A DNA stretch of 64,000 nt from Antrihabitans auranticaus (GTDB lineage Bacteria > Actinomycetota > Actinomycetes > Mycobacteriales > Mycobacteriaceae), in the NCBI RefSeq assembly GCF_016481275.1, contig NZ_JAEMNW010000004.1:1-64000 (forward strand), read 5' to 3'. The position numbers and the translations under genes are program-made. The notes beneath the pieces were generated by a model. That model did not search any database. It was not told where the DNA came from and worked only from the letters and a program-made list of their open reading frames with translations. Shown piece after piece: positions 28,009 through 36,000 of this stretch. The first letter of the stretch is position 1. Every line of letters starts with the position of its first letter.

Positions 28009-28014
28009 CGTGGA

Positions 28015-28797
28015 GTGTCGAGACGAGCCGATGGCAGGGCGGACGACGAACTCCGCGAAGTGAAGATCACCCGAGGATTTACCACGCACCCGGCGGGCTC
28101 TGTGCTCGTCGAGTTCGGCAACACCCGCGTGATGTGCACTGCGAGCGTGACGCAGGACGTTCCGCGGTGGCGCAAGGGATCTGGACTCGGCTGGCTCACA
28201 GCTGAGTACGCGATGCTGCCTGCCGCGACGCACACTCGAGGCGATCGCGAATCGGTGAAGGGCCGCATCGGCGGGCGCACGCAGGAGATCAGCAGGTTGA
28301 TCGGCAGATCTCTGCGATCGTGTATCGACCTCGCCGCGATCGGCGAGAACACCATCGCCATCGACTGCGACGTCCTCCAGGCAGACGGCGGCACCCGGAC
28401 CTCCGCGATAACCGGCGCCTACGTCGCACTCGTCGACGCGGTCACGTACCTGCGGGCGGCGAACAGACTCAATGACCCACAACCGATTTCGTGCGTGATC
28501 GCCGCGGTGAGCGTCGGCGTCGTCGATGGACGGGTCCGTCTCGACCTCCCGTACGAAGAGGATTCCCGGGCGGAGGTCGATATGAACGTCGTCGCGACCG
28601 ATACCGGCACGCTCGTCGAAATTCAAGGCACCGGCGAAGGTGCGACTTTCCCACGCTCGACGCTCGACAAGCTCCTGGATTCGGCCCTGCTCGGCTGCGA
28701 GAAGCTGTTCGAAGTCCAGAAAGCCGCACTCGCACTTCCATATCCGGGCGAACTCCCCGAGCCGGCCGAAGCACCCAAGAAGAAGTTCGGTGCCTAA
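28015..28797 (+). CDS. rph: Ribonuclease PH
   Basis: A 260-residue phosphorolytic 3' exoribonuclease that trims tRNA ends. Conserved parts include the start [31 protein letters not shown], and [19 protein letters not shown], whose Arg residues bind phosphate and [23 protein letters not shown] holds the catalytic Asp. The length is normal. Its last 8 bases overlap the start of the next gene, so the two are coupled, as Rv1340-Rv1341 are. Confidence 0.96.
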   Translation: MSRRADGRADDELREVKITRGFTTHPAGSVLVEFGNTRVMCTASVTQDVPRWRKGSGLGWLTAEYAMLPAATHTRGDRESVKGRIGGRTQEISRLIGRSLRSCIDLAAIGENTIAIDCDVLQADGGTRTSAITGAYVALVDAVTYLRAANRLNDPQPISCVIAAVSVGVVDGRVRLDLPYEEDSRAEVDMNVVATDTGTLVEIQGTGEGATFPRSTLDKLLDSALLGCEKLFEVQKAALALPYPGELPEPAEAPKKKFGA

Positions 28798-29401
28798 GAC
28801 CCTCCTGGTCGCGAGCCGAAATGCCAAGAAGCTCCGCGAATTACGGCGCGTACTCGACGAAAGCGGAGTGGCGGAACTCGAACTCGTCGGTCTGGACGAA
28901 GTTGCGCCCTTCCCCGAAACGCCCGAGACCGGTGCGACGTTCGAGGAAAACGCGCTGGTGAAGGCGCGAGATGGCGCGCTGGCAACCGGAATGGCCTGTG
29001 TTGCAGACGATTCCGGCCTGGAAGTCGATGCCTTGAACGGAATGCCGGGTGTTCTGTCTGCGCGCTGGGCGGGTGCGCACGGCGACGACCTCGCCAACAC
29101 AACGCTGCTGCTCGGTCAGCTCGGCGACGTGCCAGACGATCGGCGCGGAGCGCGGTTCGTGTCGGCCTGCGCGTTGGCGCTGCCGGACGGCTCGGCATCG
29201 GTGGTTCGCGGCGAGTGGCCGGGCGTGATTGCGCGGGAACCCCGCGGTGCCGGTGGATTCGGCTACGACCCGGTTTTCGTGCCCGAAGGCGAAACCAGAT
29301 CCTCCGCTGAACTCAGCCCCCAAGAAAAGGACGCTGCCTCCCACCGCGGTCGGGCGTTGCGATTACTCCTACCGGCCCTGATCGACCTCACACGCGACTA
29401 A
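28790..29401 (+). CDS. rdgB: Non-canonical purine NTP pyrophosphatase (RdgB/HAM1)
   Basis: A 203-residue house-cleaning enzyme that hydrolyses ITP, dITP and XTP, keeping hypoxanthine and xanthine out of nucleic acids. It begins [20 protein letters not shown], with the family Ser/Asn/Lys loop. [19 protein letters not shown] holds the catalytic Asp, [10 protein letters not shown] the base pocket, and SHRGRAL the C-terminal motif. The GTG at 28790 lies inside the end of rph and gives the right length. Confidence 0.95.
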   Translation: MPKTLLVASRNAKKLRELRRVLDESGVAELELVGLDEVAPFPETPETGATFEENALVKARDGALATGMACVADDSGLEVDALNGMPGVLSARWAGAHGDDLANTTLLLGQLGDVPDDRRGARFVSACALALPDGSASVVRGEWPGVIAREPRGAGGFGYDPVFVPEGETRSSAELSPQEKDAASHRGRALRLLLPALIDLTRD

Positions 29402-29458
29402 CGCCGGAGCGTGCAATCCCGATAAGACGGTCAGGCGAGTACCTCCGACCGAACTGGA

Positions 29459-29548
29459 TCATCCGATGGTGCAAGTAGTTCCGACCGATCCGATCACCTG
29501 GCTGCTGTCGCGCATCTGCGCCATCATTCCGGGCATGATGTGCATCAT
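29459..29548 (-). CDS. Possible Met-rich micro-ORF downstream of DUF3817
   Basis: A frame of 29 codons beginning MMHIMPGMMAQM. Six Met occur in the first 12 residues together with one His, and there is a Cys near the end. It starts 11 bases after the stop of the DUF3817 gene on the same strand. No good ribosome site is visible. It may be noise, but Met/His-rich peptides can bind copper. The surrounding 157-base gap (29402-29558) holds nothing else I can name. Confidence 0.2.
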   Translation of the reverse strand: MMHIMPGMMAQMRDSSQVIGSVGTTCTIG

Positions 29549-29558
29549 GTGAGCCGGA

Positions 29559-29915
29559 TCAGACGGCGAAATCGCGCTTGACCTGCGTCGAATTGCGGTG
29601 TTCGACGAAGAACGACAGCAGCGGGACAGTGCCGGCCAGCAGCGTGCCGATCGTGGGCAACGCGCGCCAGCGAACCTTGACAGCAAGATCGATCGTCACC
29701 AGCAGGTAGGCGAAGTACACCCAGCCGTGAACGACGCCAACCCAGCCGAAAGAATCGATATCGAACCCGTACTTGGCGATCACCTCAGCTGTGAGCACGA
29801 GGAGCCACAAGCCCGTCGTCCACGCGAGCACGCGGTATCGCAGTAGGGCTCCCGCGATCTTTTTGTTCGCGGGCGACACTTCAGCTGGAGTGGTCTCGTC
29901 CTGGCTGGTCGTCAC
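29559..29915 (-). CDS. DUF3817 family membrane protein (Rv1342c-like)
   Basis: A 118-residue protein with three membrane segments after an acidic 20-residue N-terminus (LRYRVLAWTTGLWLLVLTA, the GVVHGWVYFAYLLVTIDLA segment, and one near the end). The spacing and the Val-His-Gly motif match DUF3817, and the protein is a distant paralogue of the one at 7437. The GTG at 29915 overlaps the stop of the upstream gene by GTGA. The order with the LprD-like gene matches Rv1342c-Rv1343c. Confidence 0.85.
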   Translation of the reverse strand: MTTSQDETTPAEVSPANKKIAGALLRYRVLAWTTGLWLLVLTAEVIAKYGFDIDSFGWVGVVHGWVYFAYLLVTIDLAVKVRWRALPTIGTLLAGTVPLLSFFVEHRNSTQVKRDFAV

Positions 29916-30295
29916 GTGCTCGTCCCTTTCGTATCCCGAGCTGCGAGCTCGGCGAGGTAGCGGTTGTACTCGGTTGTTGCGGTGTCCAGGTCGTCGGACG
30001 GGTGTGCGATGGGTCGTTCGGGGAGCAGGCCGCTCGGAATTTCGCGTTGCAGACGCGGTTGCGAATTCTTCTCGGGCTCGTGGGCCTCGGCCTCGAGTTG
30101 AACGAAACGGCGGTACGCGTACAGCACGAACGCCGCGAACAACGGCCATTGCAGCGCGTACCCGAGATTTTGGCCGGTTCCGCCGACCGCTTCGAAGCGA
30201 GTCCACTGCCACCAGCCGAGCGCAAGGCAGCCGGCGGCAGCGACAATAACCAGCAGTATCAATGCTGGATTACGTCGTCGGCGTGCTGATGTCAC
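29912..30295 (-). CDS. LprD-like membrane-anchored protein
   Basis: A 127-residue protein starting TSARRRRNPALILLVIV, then AAAGC and a WWQWTRFEAVGGTGQNLGYALQWPLF-type segment split by a short loop. There is a second hydrophobic helix, followed by a charged cytosolic tail. The AAAGC could be a lipobox, and the M. tuberculosis counterpart (Rv1343c) is named as a lipoprotein, but the hydrophobic stretch continues past the Cys, so a two-helix membrane protein is equally likely. I chose the GTG at 30295; the frame extends to 30355 but then runs into the tRNA-Leu gene. Function unknown. It is coupled to the DUF3817 gene. Confidence 0.75.
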   Translation of the reverse strand: MTSARRRRNPALILLVIVAAAGCLALGWWQWTRFEAVGGTGQNLGYALQWPLFAAFVLYAYRRFVQLEAEAHEPEKNSQPRLQREIPSGLLPERPIAHPSDDLDTATTEYNRYLAELAARDTKGTST

Positions 30296-30312
30296 GCCTA
30301 CGACGGTACCGG

Positions 30313-30394
30313 TGCGCGAGGGGGGACTTGAACCCCCACGTCCGTTGGACACCACATCCTAAGTGTGGCGCGTCTGCCATTCCGCCACTCGCGC
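30313..30394 (-). tRNA. tRNA-Leu (anticodon TAG)
   Basis: The minus strand gives a 7-base acceptor stem GCGCGAG/CTCGCGC with A as discriminator, a long variable arm as in tRNA-Leu, a T arm GGGGGTTCAAGTCCCCC, and an anticodon loop ACTTAGGAT with TAG. CCA is not encoded. It separates the LprD-like gene from the HNH gene. Confidence 0.93.
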
Positions 30395-30406
30395 GCGAGG
30401 AACAGA

Positions 30407-30946
30407 CTACGCTATGCCGCTCTGATCGCCCCCGGCATTCGCTTCCGGTGTCTTATCGCCCCAACGGTTTCGCCCTGCGTAACTTGCCGTCTGACTGTGG
30501 CAGTTGGGGCAAAGGAAGCGGACGTTGGTCAGACGGCAATCGCTGAAGTTGCCGTTCCTGTGATCGACATGAAGGGTGAGGCGTCTCCCCGCCCAGTTCG
30601 GTCCAAGACCACATTCCGCACAGGCGTACGGGACACCCGCTTCGATCAGAGCGCGCCGCAGCTGTTGAGGCTTTGCGCGTGGGCTACCCACAGGCCGAAG
30701 GATCAGAATTTGCTCCCACGAGAGCCGGTTGTTCGCGGTCGTTCCTCTGTTGTGCGTTTGGCCCGAGAAGTGCGAAGTATCGATTCCGGCTTTCCGAATG
30801 CGCCGGCTGAGGTGTGCGTGTGACCCACCAGTTGCACGAACGCCTAGAAAACGTAAGACGCCTGCCACGCTGACCGAGTTGTCGACAGCTTCCTGGAGTC
30901 GTTCGACGGTGTATCTCACCGCTTCATGCGCAAACTGTGTTTCCAC
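30407..30946 (-). CDS. HNH endonuclease-like protein
   Basis: A protein of about 179 residues. The C-terminal third holds CAECGLGPNW, then LHVDHRNGNFSDCRLTNV and FLCPNCHSQT, which is the HNH fold with a structural Cys4 zinc. The His-x-Asp-His and the Asn are kept, so it could cut DNA. The N-terminal part resembles a small helical DNA-binding region seen in phage-type HNH proteins. The start is uncertain: I use the GTG at 30946, and the frame opens at 30976. It lies 13 bases from tRNA-Leu, a common insertion place for accessory genes, but no integrase is present. It may be a stand-alone selfish or defence nuclease. Confidence 0.7.
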   Translation of the reverse strand: METQFAHEAVRYTVERLQEAVDNSVSVAGVLRFLGVRATGGSHAHLSRRIRKAGIDTSHFSGQTHNRGTTANNRLSWEQILILRPVGSPRAKPQQLRRALIEAGVPYACAECGLGPNWAGRRLTLHVDHRNGNFSDCRLTNVRFLCPNCHSQTASYAGRNRWGDKTPEANAGGDQSGIA

Positions 30947-31149
30947 TGTCTCGCTACAACCACAATTCCCTCCCAAACGCGTGTGAACGCGACTACACCT
31001 CCGAATGACAATCGTCGGAGGAACCCCAACCCAAGATTAAAGCTTTGCCGGTCGGGCGCCGGGGCACTCCAAGGGTTTGGCGCGGCTGAACCAGTTTCCG
31101 GCGAAGCCGTTGGGGGTATTCGACTTTCAAGACGAGGAGGTCGGGTCGG

Positions 31150-31722
31150 ATGCCTGTTTGGGGATGGATCGTGATCGCGGTTGTAGTGGTGCTCGCAGCA
31201 CTGGCGATTGTCGCCGGGGGCTCGGTGAGCCGCCGGAAGCGAACCGAACGGCTCCGAGAGCGTTTCGGTCCCGAATACGAACGGACCGTGGACGAGGTCG
31301 GTGAACAGAAGGCCGCCGAGAACGAGTTGGCGACGCGCGAACGAAATCGGCAGAAGCTCGAGATCGTCGCGCTCGACCCCGATGCTCGGGACAGGTACTC
31401 ACACGAATGGCGCGCAGTGCAGACCGCCTTCGTCGATAACCCCGCCGCGGCGGTCGTCGATGCCGACCGTCTGGTCAACGACGTGATGCGAGAGCGCGGC
31501 TACCCGGTCGACGACTTCGACAAGCGGGCGGCCGACATCTCTGTCGATCACCCGCAGATCGTCGAGAACTACCGGTCTGCGCACGACATCTTCCTGTTGC
31601 AAGAAGCCGGCGAGGTCGGCACCGAACACCAGCGCACGGCATTCGTGCATTACCGCGCGCTTTTCGAGCGATTGCTCGAGACGGATCAGGGCACGGAATC
31701 GCCAAAGGAGGCGCGCACATGA
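31150..31722 (+). CDS. Membrane-anchored hypothetical protein (paired with 31719)
   Basis: A 190-residue protein. One N-terminal membrane helix (about residues 5-25) is followed by a charged helical region. The C-terminal domain contains WRAVQTAFVDNPAAAVVDAD, LVNDVMRERGYP and HYRALFERLLE. The next gene carries a shorter form of the same domain. GAGGAGG lies 10 bases upstream of the ATG. The family is known only as hypothetical in rhodococci. The ATGA overlap with the next gene shows co-translation. The segment 30977-31149 before it holds no other gene. Confidence 0.75.
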   Translation: MPVWGWIVIAVVVVLAALAIVAGGSVSRRKRTERLRERFGPEYERTVDEVGEQKAAENELATRERNRQKLEIVALDPDARDRYSHEWRAVQTAFVDNPAAAVVDADRLVNDVMRERGYPVDDFDKRAADISVDHPQIVENYRSAHDIFLLQEAGEVGTEHQRTAFVHYRALFERLLETDQGTESPKEART

Positions 31723-32543
31723 CAACCCCGAATCGCGACCCACGAATCGACCCGACCGATCGAACGGAAGCGCCGACCGAGTCGCGCGGCTACGACGGCG
31801 GAGCCGTCCCCAACCCGGAGAATCCTGGCTACGAAGAACGGTCGGGGGTGTCGCCTGCCGGCGGCGGGTACACGGGACAGCCGGAGGGCGGCGGGTACAC
31901 AGGACAGGCAGAAGGCGGCGGGTACACAGGACAGCCAGAAGGCGGCGGGTACACAGGACAGCCAGAAGGCGGCGGGTACACGGGACAGCCGGAGGGCGGC
32001 GGGTTCGCAGGGCAGCCAGAGGGCGGCGGTTACAGACAACAGCCCGCTGCTTTCCCCGAGTCGGCTGAACGTGTCGTGCCGCCGACGGAAGGACCCGGCC
32101 AGGCTGCTGAGCCCCAGATATCGCCGGAATCCGGCGGTTTCGGCGATCATGTGGCGCCCTCTGCCGAGAATGGCGGCCACCAGGAGCGGCTGGATTCACC
32201 AATCGAGACCAGTAGCCGGACCGACATCGCCGACCCCACGCATGCGGTTGGCAGTGAGGCCGAAAGTGGCAGTGTCAAAACACTTTTCGCCGAGAACGAG
32301 CTCTCGGGACTTCGCTCGCGCTGGGGTGATGTTCAGGCGGGCTTCGTCGATGATCCCCGGGAATGCATCCAGAGGGCCGACGGCTTGGTTTCCGACGTAG
32401 TGCAACAGCTCACGACTGGCATCGCAGACGCACGTTCACGACTCGAGTCGCAGTGGTCGCGCGGTGAGCAGGCTTCCACCGAGGACCTTCGCGTTGCGTT
32501 GATGCGCTATCGCGAATTCTTCGAGCGCCTACTCGCGGTGTAA
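31719..32543 (+). CDS. Gly/Tyr/Gln-repeat protein sharing the C-terminal domain of its neighbour
   Basis: A 274-residue protein without a membrane helix. Residues 1-45 are polar. Residues about 47-106 are near-perfect tandem copies of the nonapeptide GGGYTGQPE. A Pro/Ser/Gly-rich linker follows, and the last 90 residues repeat the domain of the preceding protein (RWGDVQAGFVDDP, ADGLVSDVV, RYREFFERLL). The repeat is encoded by 27-base units that should vary in copy number between strains. Function unknown; the low-complexity part suggests a flexible or self-associating region. Its ATG overlaps the previous TGA. Confidence 0.75.
   Translation: MTTPNRDPRIDPTDRTEAPTESRGYDGGAVPNPENPGYEERSGVSPAGGGYTGQPEGGGYTGQAEGGGYTGQPEGGGYTGQPEGGGYTGQPEGGGFAGQPEGGGYRQQPAAFPESAERVVPPTEGPGQAAEPQISPESGGFGDHVAPSAENGGHQERLDSPIETSSRTDIADPTHAVGSEAESGSVKTLFAENELSGLRSRWGDVQAGFVDDPRECIQRADGLVSDVVQQLTTGIADARSRLESQWSRGEQASTEDLRVALMRYREFFERLLAV
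31859..32039 (+). repeat. 27-base coding tandem repeat, about 6.5 copies
   Basis: Successive units read GGCGGCGGGTACACGGGACA plus CCGGAG or close variants, seven in a row with the last two diverged (TTCGCAGGG, TACAGACAA). The unit length of 27 keeps the frame, so copy changes alter only the length of the encoded glycine-rich region. Confidence 0.9.
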
Positions 32544-33075
32544 CCGGCGCCGTACTGTTCAGAAATTGCCTCGACCGGGCTCCCGCGGCGGCGACAGCAA
32601 TGAAGTCCCGCCCGGGTAGCCCCCTCGGCACGACTCGGTGAAGTGGCGTCGCCGAGCGTGCGAGACCGTCTCCGAGAGGGGCGGCAGTGCGCAAAAACGG
32701 CTGTGACCACGGACACTTCTGTGAGGGCCGCGAAACCGACCGGTGAGTCTACCGAGTAGTAGGCACGGAGTCGAAGATAACGAATCGATAACGATCAACC
32801 TGAGGGTGCCTCAGGTTTTGATCAATCGTCCACGGGTACGGGCCTGCGAAGATTCGCCTACGTATGGGTAAGTTACTGGTTCGTTCGTACCACTTTTTGT
32901 GTATCAGTATGGTCGCTCGGCGGCCAAACGTGAGGCTTTCCTCATGATTTTGTGACACCCTTGAGGAGTCCCAAAAGAGGAATGCGCGGCAGGGAAGCTG
33001 CGCCTGGGCGTGGTCGATGGCGACCCCCCGAATCGAATACCTCGCATCGATGATGCCAAGGAGAGGAACAGTCGC
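32544..33075 (+). other. Long non-coding region upstream of FAS-I
   Basis: About 530 bases with no credible gene. The half next to FAS-I is clearly lower in GC than its surroundings, as expected for promoter and leader DNA. It holds a near-perfect hairpin at 32797-32817 and the ribosome site AAGGAGAGG 9 bases before the FAS GTG. I see no unambiguous -35/-10 pair. Confidence 0.6.
32797..32817. promoter_or_regulatory. Inverted repeat in the FAS-I upstream region
   Basis: AACCTGAGG and CCTCAGGTT pair perfectly around GTG. The palindrome extends outward as GATCAA/TTGATC with a 2-base bulge. It could be an operator for a fatty-acid regulator or the terminator of the 31719 transcript (T-rich bases follow). 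Position 260 bases before the FAS start is compatible with either. Confidence 0.45.
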
Positions 33076-36000
33076 GTGACGGTTAATGAGAGTGCTGCCC
33101 CCGGAAACGGACGAGGCGCACATTCGTCTCAGCACACGACCCCCAACGGATCCAAGAAGCAGACGCCCAGTCGCGTTGCCCTTGCCGATCGGTTGCTTGC
33201 GGGTGAGCCCTACGCTTTGGCTTTCGGTGGTCAGGGAGCTTCCTGGCTCGATGTCCTGGCCGAGATCACGCGTGACAGCGGACTCGAGCCCGAGATCACG
33301 GCCCTGGTGAACGAGGCTGCGGCTCTCGTCGAGCCCGTTGCCGACGAACTCGTCGTCGTTCGGCCGGTCGGCTTCGACCCGATTGGCTGGATGCTCGACC
33401 GCGATCTCGCGGAAGGTGATGGCGATGCGACCGCCGTTCCCTCCGATGCCGTATTGACTTCCGGCGCCGTTTCGCTGCCTGGAATCTTCCTTACCCAGCT
33501 TGCGTCCACCCGTGCGCTGACGATGCAGGGCATCGATCCCAACGTCACCCCGCCGGTAATTTCCGTCGGGCATTCACAGGGACTGCTCGGCGTGTACTCG
33601 ATCGAGGACGGAATGACTCGTGACGCCGAGCTCCTCGCCATCGCGCAGCTCTCCGGCGCAGCAGCGGGTCTCGTCGGTCGCCGTCGCGGCCTGATCGGCT
33701 CGCCGACGCGTTCCCCGATGATGTCGGTCGCCAACGTCGATCCCGACGAATTGCGCAAGGTCGTCGAGGAGGTCGCGGAGGGTGTCGACCCGAAGATCGC
33801 GCCGTTCCTCTCGATCCGCAACGGCCGCCGCCGCGTCGTCGTTTCCGGTGCGCCGGCACAGCTCGAGCGCCTGCGTGACCGCTGCAAGGAGATCACTGCA
33901 CAGCAGACCCGGGAGCGCGAAGAGAAGAAGCGCGGCGGAGCCGTGTTCTCGCCTGTTTTCGAGTCGATCCCCGTTGCGCTGGCATTCCACCACCCGACTC
34001 TCGCCGAGCATGTCGAGATCGTCGGCAAATGGGCGGCGCAATGTGGAATTGACGTCGATCGCGCGAAAGAGATCGCGTCTCGCTGCTTGTACGAGCCCGT
34101 CGACTGGGTCGAAGAGGTCGACCGCATCGTCGAATCCGGCGCACGCTGGGTTCTCGACATGGGCCCCGGCGATCTGCTGACCCGCATGACGGCCGCTGCA
34201 CTGCGCGGGACCGATATCGGCGTCATCCCGGTCGCAACTCGCGGCGGACAGCGCAACCTGCTGACGCCCGGTGCAACCCCTGAGGTCCGCGCGCCGTGGT
34301 CCACGTTCGCACCGAAGCCTGTCACTCTGCCCGACGGCCGCGTGGTCGTCGAGACCGCGTTCACCAAGCTGACGGGTCGTTCGCCGATCCTGCTCGCAGG
34401 CATGACCCCGACGACGGTCGACGCGAAGATCGTCGCCGCGGCAGCCAATGCCGGCCACTGGGCAGAGCTTGCCGGTGGTGGTCAGGTCACCGAACCGATC
34501 TTCGAAGATCGCGTCGCCGAACTGAAGACGCTGCTCGAGCCGGGTCGTTCGATCCAGTTCAACTCGCTGTTCCTCGACCCGTACCTGTGGAAGCTGCAGC
34601 TCGGTGGCAAGCGACTCGTGCAGCGCGCTCGCGCGGCCGGTGCGCCGATCGACGGCGTCGTCGTGACGGCCGGTATTCCTGAACTCGAAGAAGCCGTCGC
34701 GCTCATCGCAGAACTCAGCGACGCCGGAATCACCCACATCGCGTTCAAGCCGGGCACCGTCGCGCAGATTCGGTCGGTCATCCGGATCGCGAACGAAGTA
34801 CCGGACTTCCCGGTCATCATGCATATCGAAGGCGGTCGCGCCGGTGGTCACCACTCGTGGGAAGACCTCGACGACCTCCTGCTCGACACCTACGCAGAAC
34901 TGCGCACCCGACCGAACGTCGTCGTCTGCGTCGGCGGTGGCATCGGTACCCCGGAGCGGGCAGCCGAGTACCTGACCGGTAGCTGGGCCAACGCACACGG
35001 CTACCCGACGATGCCGCTCGACGGCATCCTCGTCGGTACCGCCGCGATGGCAACCCTGGAGGCGACCACGTCGCCGCAGGTCAAGAAGATGCTGGTCGAT
35101 ACTCCCGGAACCCCGGATTGGGTCGGAGCGGGCACGGCAGAGGGTGGCATGGCCTCCGGGCGTAGCCAGCTCGGCGCCGATATCCACGAAATCGACAACA
35201 CCGCGTCCCGGTGCGGTCGTCTGCTCGACGAGGTGGCCGGTGACGCCGACGCAGTGGCGGCTCGTCGCGACGAGATCATTGCCGCGCTCGACGGCACCGC
35301 GAAGCCGTACTTCGGCGACATCGAGACGATGACCTACGCGCAGTGGCTGCAGCGTTATGTCGAGATGTGCGTCGGGCTCGACCCGCACAAGGACTTCGAC
35401 TGCGGCAGCGATCTGGGCGACGCCATCGCCGAGGCGACCACGGACCCGTGGCTCGACAGCACGTGGCGCAACCGCTTCCACGAGATGCTGCAGCGCGCCG
35501 AGGCTCGTCTGCACCCCGTCGACCGTGGACCGATCCCCACCCTGTTCCCGGAAGCGGACGACCTCAACCGGCCCGTCGCGGCGCTGTGCGACCTGAAGGC
35601 GCGCTACCCCGAGGCAGAAGAAGCGATCCTGCACCCGGCCGACGTGGCGTTCTTCATCGCGTTGTGCAAGACACCGGGTAAGCCGGTCAACTTCGTCCCG
35701 GTCGTCGACGGCGACGTTCGGCGCTGGTGGCGTTCGGATTCGCTGTGGCAGGCCCACGATCCGCGCTACTCGGCAGACCAGGTCTGCATCATTCCGGGCA
35801 CTGTCGCTGTTGCCGGCATCACCAAGCTGGACGAGCCCGTCGGCGACCTCCTCGACCGCTTCGAGAAGGCCACCACCGACTCGCTGCTCGGCGCAGGCGT
35901 CGCGACGACCGCTGTCGCAAGCCGTCGTCATGCAGGCGTTATTGCCGGACCGATCGACATCGTCCTTTCCGCACCTGACGTCTTCTGGTCGGGCCGCATG

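Noticed and set aside
29466..29551. A 28-codon plus-strand frame starting MVQVVPTDPITWLLSRI after rdgB
   Set aside because: No ribosome site and no likeness to anything; it is the opposite strand of the equally doubtful Met-rich frame.
30313..30394. Possible attachment site of an integrated element at tRNA-Leu
   Set aside because: No duplicated tRNA end, integrase or phage genes were seen within the window.
31859..32039. Possible CRISPR array in the 27-base repeats
   Set aside because: The repeats are contiguous with no spacers, keep the reading frame and encode GGGYTGQPE, so they are a coding tandem repeat.
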